From positions 248,001 to 312,000 of the forward strand of contig NZ_PZYY01000007.1 in NCBI RefSeq assembly GCF_003047265.1: 64,000 nt of DNA. The letters are read 5' to 3'. Under the pieces are notes generated by a model. It saw only the letters and a list, made by a program, of their open reading frames with translations, was not told the DNA's origin and did no database searches. This DNA is from Nocardioides terrigena. GTDB taxonomy: Bacteria > Actinomycetota > Actinomycetes > Propionibacteriales > Nocardioidaceae. This document shows, one piece after another, positions 1-8,218 of this stretch (position 1 is the stretch's first letter; each line of letters begins with the position of its first letter). Made by a program: the position numbers and the translations under genes.

Positions 1-540
1 CTCACCTACGTCTACGACTCCGACCTCGACTGGACCGGTCACAAGTTCGGGGTCTCGTCCACCCAGTGGCTCCAGCAGCTCGCCATGGTCGACGCCGAGG
101 CCGAGCAGATGCGGGAGGCGCTCCCCGCCTCCACCCGGCTGCTCGTGATCGCCGACCACGGGATGGTCGACAGCCCCACGGACGCGCGGGTGGACGTCGA
201 CGAGGTCACCGAGCTCCGCGACGGCGTCGCCCTGATCGGTGGCGAGGCCCGCTTCCGGCACCTCTACTGCTCCCGCGGGTCGGTGGCCGACGTCGTGGAC
301 ACCTGGCGCGGGGTGCTGGGCGACCGCGCGACCGTGCTGACCCGCGACGACGCGGTGGCGCGGGGCTGGTTCGGCGCGGCGAGCGCCGGGGTGCTGCCCC
401 GGATGGGTGACGTCCTGGTGGCCTGCCGGGGCGACCTGGGCATCGTGTCGAGCGTCGACTTCGCCTACGAGATGTCGCTCGTCGGCCTCCACGGCTCGCT
501 CACGTCGACGGAGATGCTCATCCCCGTCCTCGTGGGCTGA
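1..540 (+). CDS. Alkaline phosphatase superfamily phosphodiesterase / nucleotide pyrophosphatase, C-terminal part (5' end outside window)
   Basis: The reading frame is open from the first base and ends at a TGA at 538-540, so only the last 179 residues are present. The motif ADHGM (about residues 51-55 of the visible part) is the metal-binding Asp-His of type I phosphodiesterase/nucleotide pyrophosphatases, and the late LHGS (His about residue 164) fits the second metal site. These enzymes hydrolyse phosphodiester or pyrophosphate bonds with two divalent metals. The catalytic Thr lies upstream of the window, so substrate cannot be judged. It converges on thymidine kinase with 9 bases between the stops. 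Family call is firm; specific activity is not. Confidence 0.8.
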   Translation, partial: LTYVYDSDLDWTGHKFGVSSTQWLQQLAMVDAEAEQMREALPASTRLLVIADHGMVDSPTDARVDVDEVTELRDGVALIGGEARFRHLYCSRGSVADVVDTWRGVLGDRATVLTRDDAVARGWFGAASAGVLPRMGDVLVACRGDLGIVSSVDFAYEMSLVGLHGSLTSTEMLIPVLVG

Positions 541-549
541 GCGTCCTCC

Positions 550-1203
550 TCAGCCGAACGGCAGTGGCTCGGGCGCCAGGCTGACCGCCTTGGCCCGGGC
601 GGCGGTGAGCCGGCGGCGGTGGTGCTGGCGGCACAGGACCTCGTAGGCCACCTCGGCGGGCGGCTCGTCGACGGTCTCGACGTCACCGACCACGACGACC
701 TCTCCCTCGACCACCATCACGCCGTTCTCGGTGCGGGCGTTGTGGGTGGCCCGCTTGCCGCACCAGCACAGGGCCTCGACCTGCAGCACGTTCATCCGGT
801 CGGCGAGCTCGACGAGGCGTGCGGAGCCCGGGAAGAGCATCGAGCGGAAGTCGGTGAGGATCCCGAAGGCGAACACGTCGATCTGGAGCTCGTCGACGAC
901 CTTGGCGAGCTGGTCGATCTGCGCGGTCGTGTAGAACTGCGCCTCGTCGCAGATGAGGTAGTCGATGCGCCCACCCGCCGTCAGGGTGCTGACGACGTAC
1001 TGCCAGAAGTCGAAGTCGATCGGCACCTCGAGCGCGTCGTGCGTCAGCCCGAGCCGGCTCGACAGCACCGCCTCGCCGGCGCGGTCGTGGGACGTGAAGA
1101 TCCGGCCCACCCGCCCACGCGCGGCGTGGTTGTGGTTGGTCTGGAGCGCCAGGGTCGACTTGCCGGAGTCCATGGTGCCGGTGAAGAAGTGCAGTTCAGC
1201 CAC
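550..1203 (-). CDS. tdk: Thymidine kinase (type II)
   Basis: Phosphorylates thymidine to dTMP in the salvage pathway, in the cytoplasm. The N-terminus has the P-loop GTMDSGKST, the middle has the DEAQF segment typical of type II thymidine kinases, and the C-terminal half has CWCGK and a later CRQHH, which fit the zinc-binding lasso. About 217 residues, normal for the family. I place the start at the GTG at 1203 (V-A-E-L-H-F-F) because an AGGA lies about 9 bases before it. A longer in-frame GTG at 1221 adds six residues but has no ribosome site. Single gene, convergent with the phosphodiesterase. Confidence 0.93.
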   Translation of the reverse strand: MAELHFFTGTMDSGKSTLALQTNHNHAARGRVGRIFTSHDRAGEAVLSSRLGLTHDALEVPIDFDFWQYVVSTLTAGGRIDYLICDEAQFYTTAQIDQLAKVVDELQIDVFAFGILTDFRSMLFPGSARLVELADRMNVLQVEALCWCGKRATHNARTENGVMVVEGEVVVVGDVETVDEPPAEVAYEVLCRQHHRRRLTAARAKAVSLAPEPLPFG

Positions 1204-1252
1204 GAGGAGCGATCCTGTCACAGCCGACCGGGCGGGGCCGACGTCGCGGTAC

Positions 1253-1687
1253 CTACGCCGCGGAGTCGCTGCGCCGTGCGATGAGGAACGCGAGCCACAG
1301 CACGAAGACCGCGTCCTCGGGCGGCAGGTCCTTCGAGGTGGTCAGCTCGGGCCGGTTGGTCCACATCCGCGACCGGCGCACCGCGCCGATGGGCTCCTCG
1401 CCGTGGGAGAGCACGAGCCGGGTCGTCCAGATGCTGGGTGCGCCGAGGGAGTACGACGAGTGGCTCGTGTCGATGTCGTAGCGGCTGGTCCAGATGCTGC
1501 GACGGCGCGCCCGCATGCGGACCAGGCCGCCCGTCTCGGCCACCCGGTCGGACCCCGTGGCTCCAAAGCGCCACGCGACCCCGTCGATGTCGACCTCGGC
1601 CCGCTCGCGCACCCAGCTCCGCGACGCCGAGGCGACGGCGCGACCGTCGGCCAGCACCACGTCGCCCTTCCCCCACACGTAGTCCAC
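1253..1687 (-). CDS. Hypothetical protein, tubby/LURP-like beta-rich pattern
   Basis: 144 residues, no signal peptide. The body alternates short beta-like segments with conserved-looking Trp and Arg (WGKGDVVLADG, RSIWTS, SRMWTN), and a hydrophobic stretch VFVLWLAFLIARR sits at the C-terminus. This pattern of strands ending in a hydrophobic helix recalls the tubby-like/LURP-one barrel, but that is only an impression from the sequence and I do not assign a function. The start is a GTG with TAGCGT six bases upstream, which fits a leaderless transcript. It lies divergent from the sulfurtransferase gene. Confidence 0.7.
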   Translation of the reverse strand: MDYVWGKGDVVLADGRAVASASRSWVRERAEVDIDGVAWRFGATGSDRVAETGGLVRMRARRRSIWTSRYDIDTSHSSYSLGAPSIWTTRLVLSHGEEPIGAVRRSRMWTNRPELTTSKDLPPEDAVFVLWLAFLIARRSDSAA

Positions 1688-1693
1688 GCGCCG

Positions 1694-1699
1694 ACGCTA
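1694..1699 (-). promoter_or_regulatory. -10 box (TAGCGT) of a leaderless gene
   Basis: TAGCGT on the minus strand ends six bases before the GTG at 1687, with no ribosome site between. This is the spacing expected when transcription starts at the start codon. Confidence 0.55.
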
Positions 1700-1722
1700 C
1701 GCCCGGGTGCAGGATGGGGGTC

Positions 1723-2547
1723 ATGACCGACACTCCGCTGATCTCGGCCGACGAGCTGCGTGAGGGGCTCGACGGCGTCACCGTCCTCGACGTCCGCTAC
1801 CGCCTCCTCGGGCCGCCCGGTGCGCCGGAGTTCACCGCCGGGCACGTCCCCGGGGCGGCGTACGTCGACCTGGACACCGATCTCTCCGACCCGCCCTCCG
1901 ACCCGGTCGACGACCGGGGCCGGCACCCCCTCCCGTCCAGCGAGCGGTTCATCGCGGCCATGCAGCGCGCGGGAGTCGGGCTCGAGGCGTCCGTGGTCGT
2001 GTACGACGACTGGCAGGGACGTGCGGCCGCCCGGGCGTGGTGGCTGCTGCGGCACCACGGGCACCGTGACGTCCGGGTGCTCGACGGTGGCTGGGCGGCC
2101 TGGGTCGCGGCCGGGGGAGAGGTCGAGACGGGTCGGGTCGAACCGGCACCCGGTGACTTCCACGGCAGCCCCGGCTCGATGCCGGTCGTGGCCGCCGACC
2201 GCCTGCTCGACGTGCCCGTCGTCGTCGACGCCCGCGCTCCGGAGCGCTACCGCGGCGAGGTCGAGCCGATCGACCCCGTCGCCGGGCGCGTCCCGGGTGC
2301 GGTCAACGTGGACACGGGCCGCAACCTCGACAACCACGGGCACTTCCGCGACGCCGCCGAGCTCCGGGCGCTCTACGCCGAGGTCGGGGCGACGCCCGAC
2401 GTCGAGGTCGCGACGTACTGCGGCTCGGGCGTGACCGCGACCCACGACATCCTCGCCATGGAGGTCGCCGGCGTCCGGGCGGCGCTCTACGGCCCCAGCT
2501 GGAGCGGCTGGGTCGCCGACCCGGGGCGGCCCGTCGAGCGGGGCTGA
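1723..2547 (+). CDS. Sulfurtransferase (thiosulfate / 3-mercaptopyruvate type, double rhodanese)
   Basis: Transfers sulfane sulfur from thiosulfate or 3-mercaptopyruvate to cyanide or thiols. 274 residues in two rhodanese domains: an inactive N-terminal one (about 1-140) and an active C-terminal one (about 150-274). The catalytic loop is YCGSGVTA with the nucleophile at about Cys233, and the YDDWQGRAAARAWW segment in domain 1 is typical of the family. An upstream ATG at 1714 is in frame, but the ATG at 1723 follows the purine-rich AGGATGGGGG, so I chose it. The loop CGSGVTA leans toward the 3-mercaptopyruvate type as drawn in annotations, but thiosulfate cannot be excluded. Confidence 0.9.
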   Translation: MTDTPLISADELREGLDGVTVLDVRYRLLGPPGAPEFTAGHVPGAAYVDLDTDLSDPPSDPVDDRGRHPLPSSERFIAAMQRAGVGLEASVVVYDDWQGRAAARAWWLLRHHGHRDVRVLDGGWAAWVAAGGEVETGRVEPAPGDFHGSPGSMPVVAADRLLDVPVVVDARAPERYRGEVEPIDPVAGRVPGAVNVDTGRNLDNHGHFRDAAELRALYAEVGATPDVEVATYCGSGVTATHDILAMEVAGVRAALYGPSWSGWVADPGRPVERG

Positions 2548-2646
2548 GGGTCAGCAGACGTACCTCCTCACAGTGATGGCCGGCCCGCCCACGCCAGAGC
2601 GGAGTTGTCCGCCGATCCCCGGAACTACCTCTCCAGGGGTGAAGCG

Positions 2647-2675
2647 TGGTCCAGACCTGTCGAACCGGTCTGGAC
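2647..2675 (+). promoter_or_regulatory. Chitinase-type / DasR-like operator: two dre-like sites as an inverted repeat
   Basis: TGGTCCAGACCT (2647-2658) is identical to the 12-base direct repeat known from Streptomyces chitinase promoters and is one base from the core of the DasR site TGGTCTAGACCA. A second, weaker copy CGGTCTGGACAA follows at 2666-2677. Together GTCCAGACC and GGTCTGGAC form a perfect 9-base inverted repeat (2649-2657 with 2667-2675). It lies about 100 bases before the secreted repeat protein. The match is seen in the sequence; binding by a GntR/DasR regulator is inferred. Confidence 0.5.
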
Positions 2676-2778
2676 AAGGTTGATGAAAGCCACCACGGCG
2701 TGTTGCCCCACGCTCCTACCGTCGCCGCATCGCCCGCCGACTCGCGGCCCGGGCAACCCACCACTGGGAGCTCTCTTC

Positions 2779-4110
2779 ATGACTTCTCGACTGCGCCGGC
2801 CTGCGGGCGCGCTGATCGCCACCGCTCTGGTCGGCGGCCTCCTCGGCATCGCGCCACTGGCCCAGGCCGCCGTCGGCGGCCCCATCTCCGGCACGGTCAC
2901 GGGACCGGGCGGCACCGCGCTGGCCGGTGTCCAGGTCGCCGCGCTGGAGGATCTCAGCGACAACGAGGACCCGTACTGGCAGAACGTCGACTTCGCCGAG
3001 ACCGACGCGGAGGGTCGCTACTCGTTCCCCGACCTGGCCGACGGGACGTACCGGCTGGAGTTCGGCGACCGGTTGAACCCCAACCCGTGGGCCTCGGAGT
3101 TCTACGACGACCAGATCACCGTGAGGACCGCCGACGACATCGTGGTGGTCGATGGTGCTGCTGAAGGCACGTACGACGCCCAGCTGGCGCCCGAGTCCAC
3201 GATCAGCGGGACTGTCACCGGTGCGAGCGACGAGCCTCTCGGCGACGCCGGTGTCTACGTCTCGACGTGGGCGAACGGCGAGTGGGTCCACGTGGATCAG
3301 ACGACCACCGACGTGGCGGGCGACTACCTGCTGCGTGCCCTCCCGCGCGGAACCTACCGGGTCGAGTTCGGCTACGAGACTCCCGACGGCGACTACCTCA
3401 GCGAGGCGTTCGACAACGCCCACTACCTCGACCAGGGCGACGACATCGTCATCGCGTCCGATGGCTCGGTCCGGATGGGCATCGACGCCCAGCTCGTCCC
3501 AGGCGAGTTCGACCCGGTCCCCTTCACCCTCAACCAGGCTCCAGTGATCAGCGGGACCCAGCAGGTCGGCAACATGCTGACCGCAACCACCGGCTCCTGG
3601 ACGCCCGCGCCGCAGCGCACCGAGATCTACTGGTTCCGGGGCGAGACCTACACCGGGGTCAGCGGACCGACCTACCCGCTCACGGCGGCCGACGCCGGTC
3701 AGGTCCTGACCGTCCTCGTCCAGGTCTACGGCTCGGAGGGTGAGTACGAGTACGCCAACGCAACCACGGGCACGATCGCCCCGGCCCCGGCCCCGGCCCC
3801 GGCCCCGGCTCCCGCACCCGCCCCTGCTCCCGATGAGCCGACGATCTCGTTCCCGAAGTCGATCGACGTCAAGGGAGACCTCAAGGTCGGCTCGACCCTG
3901 GTGCTCAAGAACTACAAGGCTCTCGTCGCTCGCTCCGCGGTCTCCTACAAGTTCCAGTGGTTCGCCGGTTCGAAGAAGATCAAGAAGGCGACCAGGACCA
4001 AGCTCAAGGTCACCAAGGCGCTCAGGGGGAAGAAGGTCTCGGTCAAGGTGACCGCCAAGCTCGGCAGCACCTCCAGGGCCGTGAAGGTCAAGGTGGGCAA
4101 GATCCGATGA
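2779..4110 (+). CDS. Secreted multi-domain surface protein (carboxypeptidase-regulatory-like and Ig-like repeats, PA linker)
   Basis: 443 residues. A Sec signal peptide fills about residues 1-32 (RLRR, a hydrophobic core, then AQA-AV). Two beta-sandwich repeats follow, each opening ISGTVTG and closing GTYR(L/V)EFG, in the style of CNA-B/carboxypeptidase regulatory domains. Next comes an actinobacterial Ig-like repeat (VGNMLTATTGSWTP...YPLTAADAGQ), then a proline-alanine linker of about eight PA units (about residues 335-351). The basic C-terminal domain (GSTLVLKNYKA...) repeats the same Ig-like style. No catalytic motif, LPXTG or transmembrane anchor is visible, so it is probably an extracellular or wall-associated binding protein. 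The operator at 2647 suggests control by amino-sugar or chitin signals; that link is inference. Confidence 0.85.
   Translation: MTSRLRRPAGALIATALVGGLLGIAPLAQAAVGGPISGTVTGPGGTALAGVQVAALEDLSDNEDPYWQNVDFAETDAEGRYSFPDLADGTYRLEFGDRLNPNPWASEFYDDQITVRTADDIVVVDGAAEGTYDAQLAPESTISGTVTGASDEPLGDAGVYVSTWANGEWVHVDQTTTDVAGDYLLRALPRGTYRVEFGYETPDGDYLSEAFDNAHYLDQGDDIVIASDGSVRMGIDAQLVPGEFDPVPFTLNQAPVISGTQQVGNMLTATTGSWTPAPQRTEIYWFRGETYTGVSGPTYPLTAADAGQVLTVLVQVYGSEGEYEYANATTGTIAPAPAPAPAPAPAPAPAPDEPTISFPKSIDVKGDLKVGSTLVLKNYKALVARSAVSYKFQWFAGSKKIKKATRTKLKVTKALRGKKVSVKVTAKLGSTSRAVKVKVGKIR
3780..3833 (+). repeat. Proline-alanine codon repeat (linker)
   Basis: A run of CCGGCC-type units, drifting to CCCGCA and CCTGCT toward the 3' end, encodes alternating Pro-Ala. 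It is an interdomain linker inside the secreted protein and could vary in length by slippage. Confidence 0.75.
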
Positions 4111-4142
4111 CTTCGGTCCAGCAGTGACCATGCAGTGAGAGC

Positions 4143-4171
4143 GACGGGGGTGGCCATCGGCCGCCCCCGTC
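4143..4171. terminator. Bidirectional hairpin terminator
   Basis: A 13-base stem with one G-T pair and a 3-base loop (GACGGGGGTGGCC, ATC, GGCCGCCCCCGTC) lies between the convergent secreted-protein and MOSC genes. There is no long T-run, which is usual in high-GC actinobacteria. Confidence 0.75.
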
Positions 4172-4173
4172 CG

Positions 4174-5013
4174 TCACAACCGGGCCGTGACCGGGTCGCC
4201 GACCCGGACGGTCCCGGTGTTCTCGGGGACGAGGCTGACGGCGAAGAGCGTCTTGTGGTCGACGAGCCGGTGCCGGGCGAGGGTGCGGATCGGCTCCTTG
4301 CCGGTGGTCAGCGATCCGAGGTCGATCGTCGTCATCACGCACCGGTCGGTCGGCTTGGCCACCCGGAAGCTGACGTCGCCGACCGTCACGCGGGTCCAGG
4401 CGTCCTCGGCGAAGGGCCCGTCGCCGTCGACCACCAGGTTGGGGCGGAAGCGCGCCATCGGCAACGGCTCCGGCGGCTCCTCGCCGCGGGAGAGGGCGCC
4501 CTCGACGATCCAGTCGTTGAGCCGGCGCAGCGACGCCTCGCTCGCGATGGTCACCGGATAGCCGTCGGCGTACGCCGTATGGTCGCCGGGGCGGGAGAAC
4601 TCCGGGTTGAGCCGGCGGCGCGTCGGGTCGTCGCACCAGACGAGCCGGACGTCGTCGCGACCCAGGGCCTTGCGCACCCACGCGTCGGCCTCCCCGCCGG
4701 CCGGGACTCCCTGGAGCTCGCGGGAGAAGAGCTTCACCCGCACCAGGTCGGCGTCGGGGTGGTCGAGCAGCAGGTCCGGCAGGTCCGCCGCCCTCAGCCT
4801 GAGGTCCCGGTCCAGCGTCGGGTCGGTGCGGGGCGTGTCGGCGACGAGCGCGAACAGGTCGTGCTGCTCACGGGCGGTGACGACCACCCCGTCGGCGTCG
4901 ACGACCACCCAGGAGCGGTCGTCCTCGAAGCCCCGGGGCAGCACGGCCACGGAGGTGAGGGGTCGGCTCGCGGTGCTCTTGACGGGGTGGGCGGCCAGGG
5001 AGGTGATCTGCAC
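4174..5013 (-). CDS. MOSC domain-containing protein
   Basis: 279 residues with a MOSC N-terminal beta-barrel domain (about 1-110, opening MQITSLAAHPVKS) and a MOSC domain behind it. The conserved cysteine region is PTDRCVMTTID near residue 225. MOSC proteins handle sulfur or molybdenum-cofactor chemistry, as in the molybdopterin sulfurase C-terminal domain and the mARC/YiiM reductases. No molybdopterin gene lies nearby, so the substrate is unknown. The start is GTG at 5013. The SDR gene ends 9 bases upstream, so the two probably share a transcript. Confidence 0.88.
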   Translation of the reverse strand: MQITSLAAHPVKSTASRPLTSVAVLPRGFEDDRSWVVVDADGVVVTAREQHDLFALVADTPRTDPTLDRDLRLRAADLPDLLLDHPDADLVRVKLFSRELQGVPAGGEADAWVRKALGRDDVRLVWCDDPTRRRLNPEFSRPGDHTAYADGYPVTIASEASLRRLNDWIVEGALSRGEEPPEPLPMARFRPNLVVDGDGPFAEDAWTRVTVGDVSFRVAKPTDRCVMTTIDLGSLTTGKEPIRTLARHRLVDHKTLFAVSLVPENTGTVRVGDPVTARL

Positions 5014-5022
5014 GGCAGATGT

Positions 5023-7032
5023 CTACCAGTGCACGCCCTTGAACATCCGCGCCAGCATGATCTGCTCGCTCTCCCGGTGGCCCGCCTCGGCCTTCTCGCC
5101 CCTGGCCGCGGCCGAGTCGGGGAAGACGTTGTAGGCCATGTTGAGCAGCCGGAAGGTCGCCTTGGGGGCCACCGTGTGCGCCACGGCACCGACGTTGCCG
5201 AGGGCGGTGTTGATCTCGTGCGGGCGCTCCACCATCGCCCGGACGAGGATGTCGGCGGCCTGGGCGGGGCTGATCATCGGGAACTTGTCGTAGAGCTTGG
5301 TCGGCGCGGTCATCGGCGTCCGGACCAGCGGCATGTGGATGTTGGTGAAGGTGATCCCGTTGCCGACGACCTCGCTGGCCACGACGTTGGACCACGAGTC
5401 CAGGGCCGACTTGGACGCGACGTACGCCGAGAAGCGCGGCGGGTTGGTCTGCACGCCGATGGAGCTGACGTTGACCACGTGCCCCGACTGCTGGCGCTGC
5501 ATGGCCGGCATCAGTCCGATCACCAGCCGGACCGCGCCGAAGTAGTTGAGCTGCATGGTGCGCTCGAAGTCGTGGAAGCGGTCCTGCGACAGCCGCAGCG
5601 ACCGCCGGATCGAGCGGCCGGCGTTGTTGATGACGAAGTCGACCGACGGGAGGTCGGACGTGACCTGCTCGCAGAGCCGGTCGATCGACTCCAGGTCGGA
5701 GAGGTCGCACGCGTAGACGTGGGCGGTGCCGCCGCGCATCTCGATCATCGCCCGGGTCTCCTCGAGCTTGTCCTTGCCGCGCGCGACGAGGACCGGGACG
5801 CCACCGGCCTGGGCCACCTTGAGCGCGGTGACCTGGCCGATGCCGGACGAGGCGCCGGTGATGACCACGTGCTTGCCCTGGAGCGCCGCACGGGTGGCGC
5901 GGTTGCGACCGGTCGCCTGGTCGAGGTGGTCCTCCCAGTAGCCCCACAGCGTGCCCGCGTAGGACTCAAGGTCGGGCACGGAGATGCCGGAGCCCGACAG
6001 CGCCTTCTCCGTACGACGCGAGTCGAACGTCGCGGTGAAGCTGGTGTGGCCCAGCACCTCGGACGGGATCCCCGCACGACCCAGGGTCTGGTCGAGCACG
6101 ATCCGACCCGGCGCCGAGCGGACGACGGCCCCGACGATGGTCGAGGGGCGCAGGGCACGGGGGACGAGCCCGAGTGGTCCGGCCGAGGTGACGTGGCGGT
6201 CGATCGGGGTGGCAAAGCGCGGGGCGCCAGCGGCGGCGCAGATGAGGTTGATGACCTCCACGACGGGCTGGGGCTCGGGGTTGACCAGGTGGAAGGCCTC
6301 CCCGTCGCGGCCGGGCAGGTGCGCCAGGTGGTCCATCGCCGAGGCAACGTAGTCGACGGGCACCACGTTGGTGTCGCCGAGGTCGGCCCCGACCAGCGGC
6401 AGCCAGGCGGGCAGGGTGTCGCGCAGCAGCTTGAGGAGCGGGAAGAAGTAGTAGGGGCCGTCGATCTTGTCCATCGCCCCCGTCTCGGAGTGACCGACGA
6501 CGATCGAGGGGCGGTAGACGCGCCACGGCACGGTCGACTCCTCGCGGACGATCCGCTCGGACTCGTACTTCGTGCGGTGGTAGGGCGAGGGCAGGTGCTG
6601 GCCCTCGTGGAACATCGTCTCGTCGAAGACGCCGCGGAAGTCGCCGGCAGCGGCGACGCTGGAGACCTGGTGGAAGCAGCCCGCGTCGAGCGCCTCCGCG
6701 AGGGCGAGCGCGTGCCGGGTGCCGTCGACGTTCATCGCGTCGTTGGTCGCGTCGTCGGCGGTCATGTCGTAGATCGCGGCCAGGTGGAACACGTGGTCGA
6801 TCCGTCCGGTGTGCTCCTCCACCCACGCCGGGTCGACGCCCAGGGCGGGCTCGGCGAGGTCGCCGACGACCGGGACGACGCGCGGGTCGTCCCACTGCCG
6901 CATGAGCGTCTCGAGGCGGGCCCGCGAGCCCTCGCGGACCAGGACGAAGACGTCGCCCTCGCGGTGGTCGAGCAGCTCCTCGACGAGGTGGCGGCCGATG
7001 AACCCGGTGGCGCCGGTCACGAAGTACGACAT
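5023..7032 (-). CDS. Two-domain SDR, fatty acyl-CoA reductase-like (AcrA1 type)
   Basis: 669 residues made of two short-chain dehydrogenase units. The N-terminal unit (about 1-360) is an extended SDR/male-sterility type with TGATGFIGRH at residue 6 and the active-site YHRTK. The C-terminal unit (about 380-669) is a classical SDR with TGASSGIG, NNAG and the YVASK active site. This arrangement and length match mycobacterial AcrA1 and the bacterial fatty acyl-CoA reductases that make aldehydes or alcohols for wax esters. The frame is open far upstream, but the ATG at 7032 begins directly with the Rossmann strand and has TAGTCT eight bases before it. No wax ester synthase is in the window, so the pathway is inferred from family only. 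Confidence 0.85.
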   Translation of the reverse strand: MSYFVTGATGFIGRHLVEELLDHREGDVFVLVREGSRARLETLMRQWDDPRVVPVVGDLAEPALGVDPAWVEEHTGRIDHVFHLAAIYDMTADDATNDAMNVDGTRHALALAEALDAGCFHQVSSVAAAGDFRGVFDETMFHEGQHLPSPYHRTKYESERIVREESTVPWRVYRPSIVVGHSETGAMDKIDGPYYFFPLLKLLRDTLPAWLPLVGADLGDTNVVPVDYVASAMDHLAHLPGRDGEAFHLVNPEPQPVVEVINLICAAAGAPRFATPIDRHVTSAGPLGLVPRALRPSTIVGAVVRSAPGRIVLDQTLGRAGIPSEVLGHTSFTATFDSRRTEKALSGSGISVPDLESYAGTLWGYWEDHLDQATGRNRATRAALQGKHVVITGASSGIGQVTALKVAQAGGVPVLVARGKDKLEETRAMIEMRGGTAHVYACDLSDLESIDRLCEQVTSDLPSVDFVINNAGRSIRRSLRLSQDRFHDFERTMQLNYFGAVRLVIGLMPAMQRQQSGHVVNVSSIGVQTNPPRFSAYVASKSALDSWSNVVASEVVGNGITFTNIHMPLVRTPMTAPTKLYDKFPMISPAQAADILVRAMVERPHEINTALGNVGAVAHTVAPKATFRLLNMAYNVFPDSAAARGEKAEAGHRESEQIMLARMFKGVHW

Positions 7033-7040
7033 GCCAGCGG

Positions 7041-7046
7041 AGACTA
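7041..7046 (-). promoter_or_regulatory. -10 box (TAGTCT) of the SDR gene
   Basis: TAGTCT on the minus strand, eight bases before the ATG at 7032, with no ribosome site between. Fits leaderless transcription. Confidence 0.5.
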
Positions 7047-7052
7047 CTCGGG

Positions 7053-8084
7053 TCAGTCGGACTTGCCCCCGCCGAACATGATCTCGTCCCAGCTCGGCAC
7101 CGAGGCGCGACCGCGACCCTTGCGGGCGGGCCGGCGCGCGGGGCGCTCGTCCTCCTCGGCGGCGGGCTTCTCCGGCTCGTCCGTGGTGGTCGGCGACTCG
7201 GCGTCCTTGTCGGCGCCGGCCTCGTCGGTGCCGGACTGCTTCTGGCCGGGCTCGTCGAGGTAGGCCTCGACGGGCTGCTCGGCACCGAGACCCGCGACCT
7301 CGGTGAGGTCCATCGTGGTCTCGGTGTCGGAGGCGGCCTCGTCGTCCGTCTCCGTGGCGGCCTGGGCGGGTGCGTCGCCGTCGTGCACCATCTCGATCGC
7401 GTCGTCGCCGAGCGGCAGCTCGTCGGCGGGCACCGACGACAGGCGACGCTGGCGGGCGTGCTGGAGGTCGTCGCGGCTCGTCGGCTCCTTCTCGGCACGC
7501 TCGGGCTGGGAGACCTGCTCGCCGACCAGCCAGCGGGCGTGGTCGTCCTCGACGGTGACGAAGTTGCCGCGCACGTCGAAGGCGAACGTCGCGGTGCCGG
7601 CGCGCTTGGGGGCGGTGAAGACGCCGACGAGGGTCCACCGGCCGTCCTCGCGCCGCCAGGCGTCCCACTCGACCGCGGACGGGTCGGTGCCGACGCTGCG
7701 CAGCTGGGCGGCTGCGGCCTCGCCGAGGGTGCGCGCACCGGTCTCGCCGGAGCGGCGGCGTACGGACGACAGCTGGGCGCGCTGGGCCACGTGCGCGCGC
7801 TCGGCCAGCACGGGCGCGGCGAACGGCATGATCCGCTCGACCGTGGTCTGCGCGGCCTGGGCCACCGACTCGGCCGACTCGCCGGCCCGGATGCGGGCCT
7901 GGATGTCGCGGGGGCGGAGGGCTGAGTCCATGGTGATCTCCAACTGGCCGATGCGTGCGTGCTCGCCGCGGAGGGCGGCCCGGAGAGCGTTGTCGGCGTC
8001 GAGGGTGTATTCGTCGCCGTTGTCCCCCACCAGAAGCAGCCGCTTGCCGTCCTCGCTCAGTCCCGCGAGCGTGAGGTGGGCCAT
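7053..8084 (-). CDS. sepH: Septation protein SepH (DUF3071)
   Basis: 343 residues. The conserved N-terminal DUF3071 domain (about 1-190) opens MAHLTLAGLSEDGKRLLLV and contains a helix-turn-helix-like stretch (RPRDIQARIRAGESAESVAQ, about 57-77). The C-terminal half is acidic and low-complexity, and ends in the basic PARRPARKGRGRASVPSWDEIMFGG, a typical SepH tail. SepH stimulates FtsZ assembly at division septa in actinomycetes. The start is supported by AAGGAG about 10 bases upstream. It is followed after 20 bases by the acyl reductase gene. Confidence 0.93.
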   Translation of the reverse strand: MAHLTLAGLSEDGKRLLLVGDNGDEYTLDADNALRAALRGEHARIGQLEITMDSALRPRDIQARIRAGESAESVAQAAQTTVERIMPFAAPVLAERAHVAQRAQLSSVRRRSGETGARTLGEAAAAQLRSVGTDPSAVEWDAWRREDGRWTLVGVFTAPKRAGTATFAFDVRGNFVTVEDDHARWLVGEQVSQPERAEKEPTSRDDLQHARQRRLSSVPADELPLGDDAIEMVHDGDAPAQAATETDDEAASDTETTMDLTEVAGLGAEQPVEAYLDEPGQKQSGTDEAGADKDAESPTTTDEPEKPAAEEDERPARRPARKGRGRASVPSWDEIMFGGGKSD

Positions 8085-8206
8085 CGGTGCTGGACTCCTT
8101 GAAGCGGTGGTGGTTCTCCGGTCCGTCCGAGCCTACGCCAGCGTCGACGCGCCGCACCGCTAGGCGGACGGCGCGCCCACCCACCAGATCTGCGGCGGCC
8201 ACTCGA

Positions 8207-8212
8207 TAGCCT
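8207..8212 (+). promoter_or_regulatory. -10 box (TAGCCT) of the TRIC-like channel gene
   Basis: TAGCCT ends six bases before the GTG at 8219 and no ribosome site is present, the leaderless layout seen repeatedly in this window. Confidence 0.55.
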
Positions 8213-8218
8213 GCGGCG

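Noticed and set aside
3780..3833. Repeat considered as a CRISPR-like or regulatory element
   Set aside because: It is in frame and encodes a Pro-Ala linker.
4135..7263. A 1042-codon open frame on the plus strand
   Set aside because: It is antisense to the MOSC and acyl reductase genes, has no recognisable domain, and is the usual product of high-GC codon use on the opposite strand.
7033..8202. Upstream extension of the acyl reductase frame to 1059 residues
   Set aside because: It would run through sepH on the same strand in another frame; the extension is Arg/Pro/Ala-rich with no domain. The start at 7032 begins exactly at the Rossmann fold.
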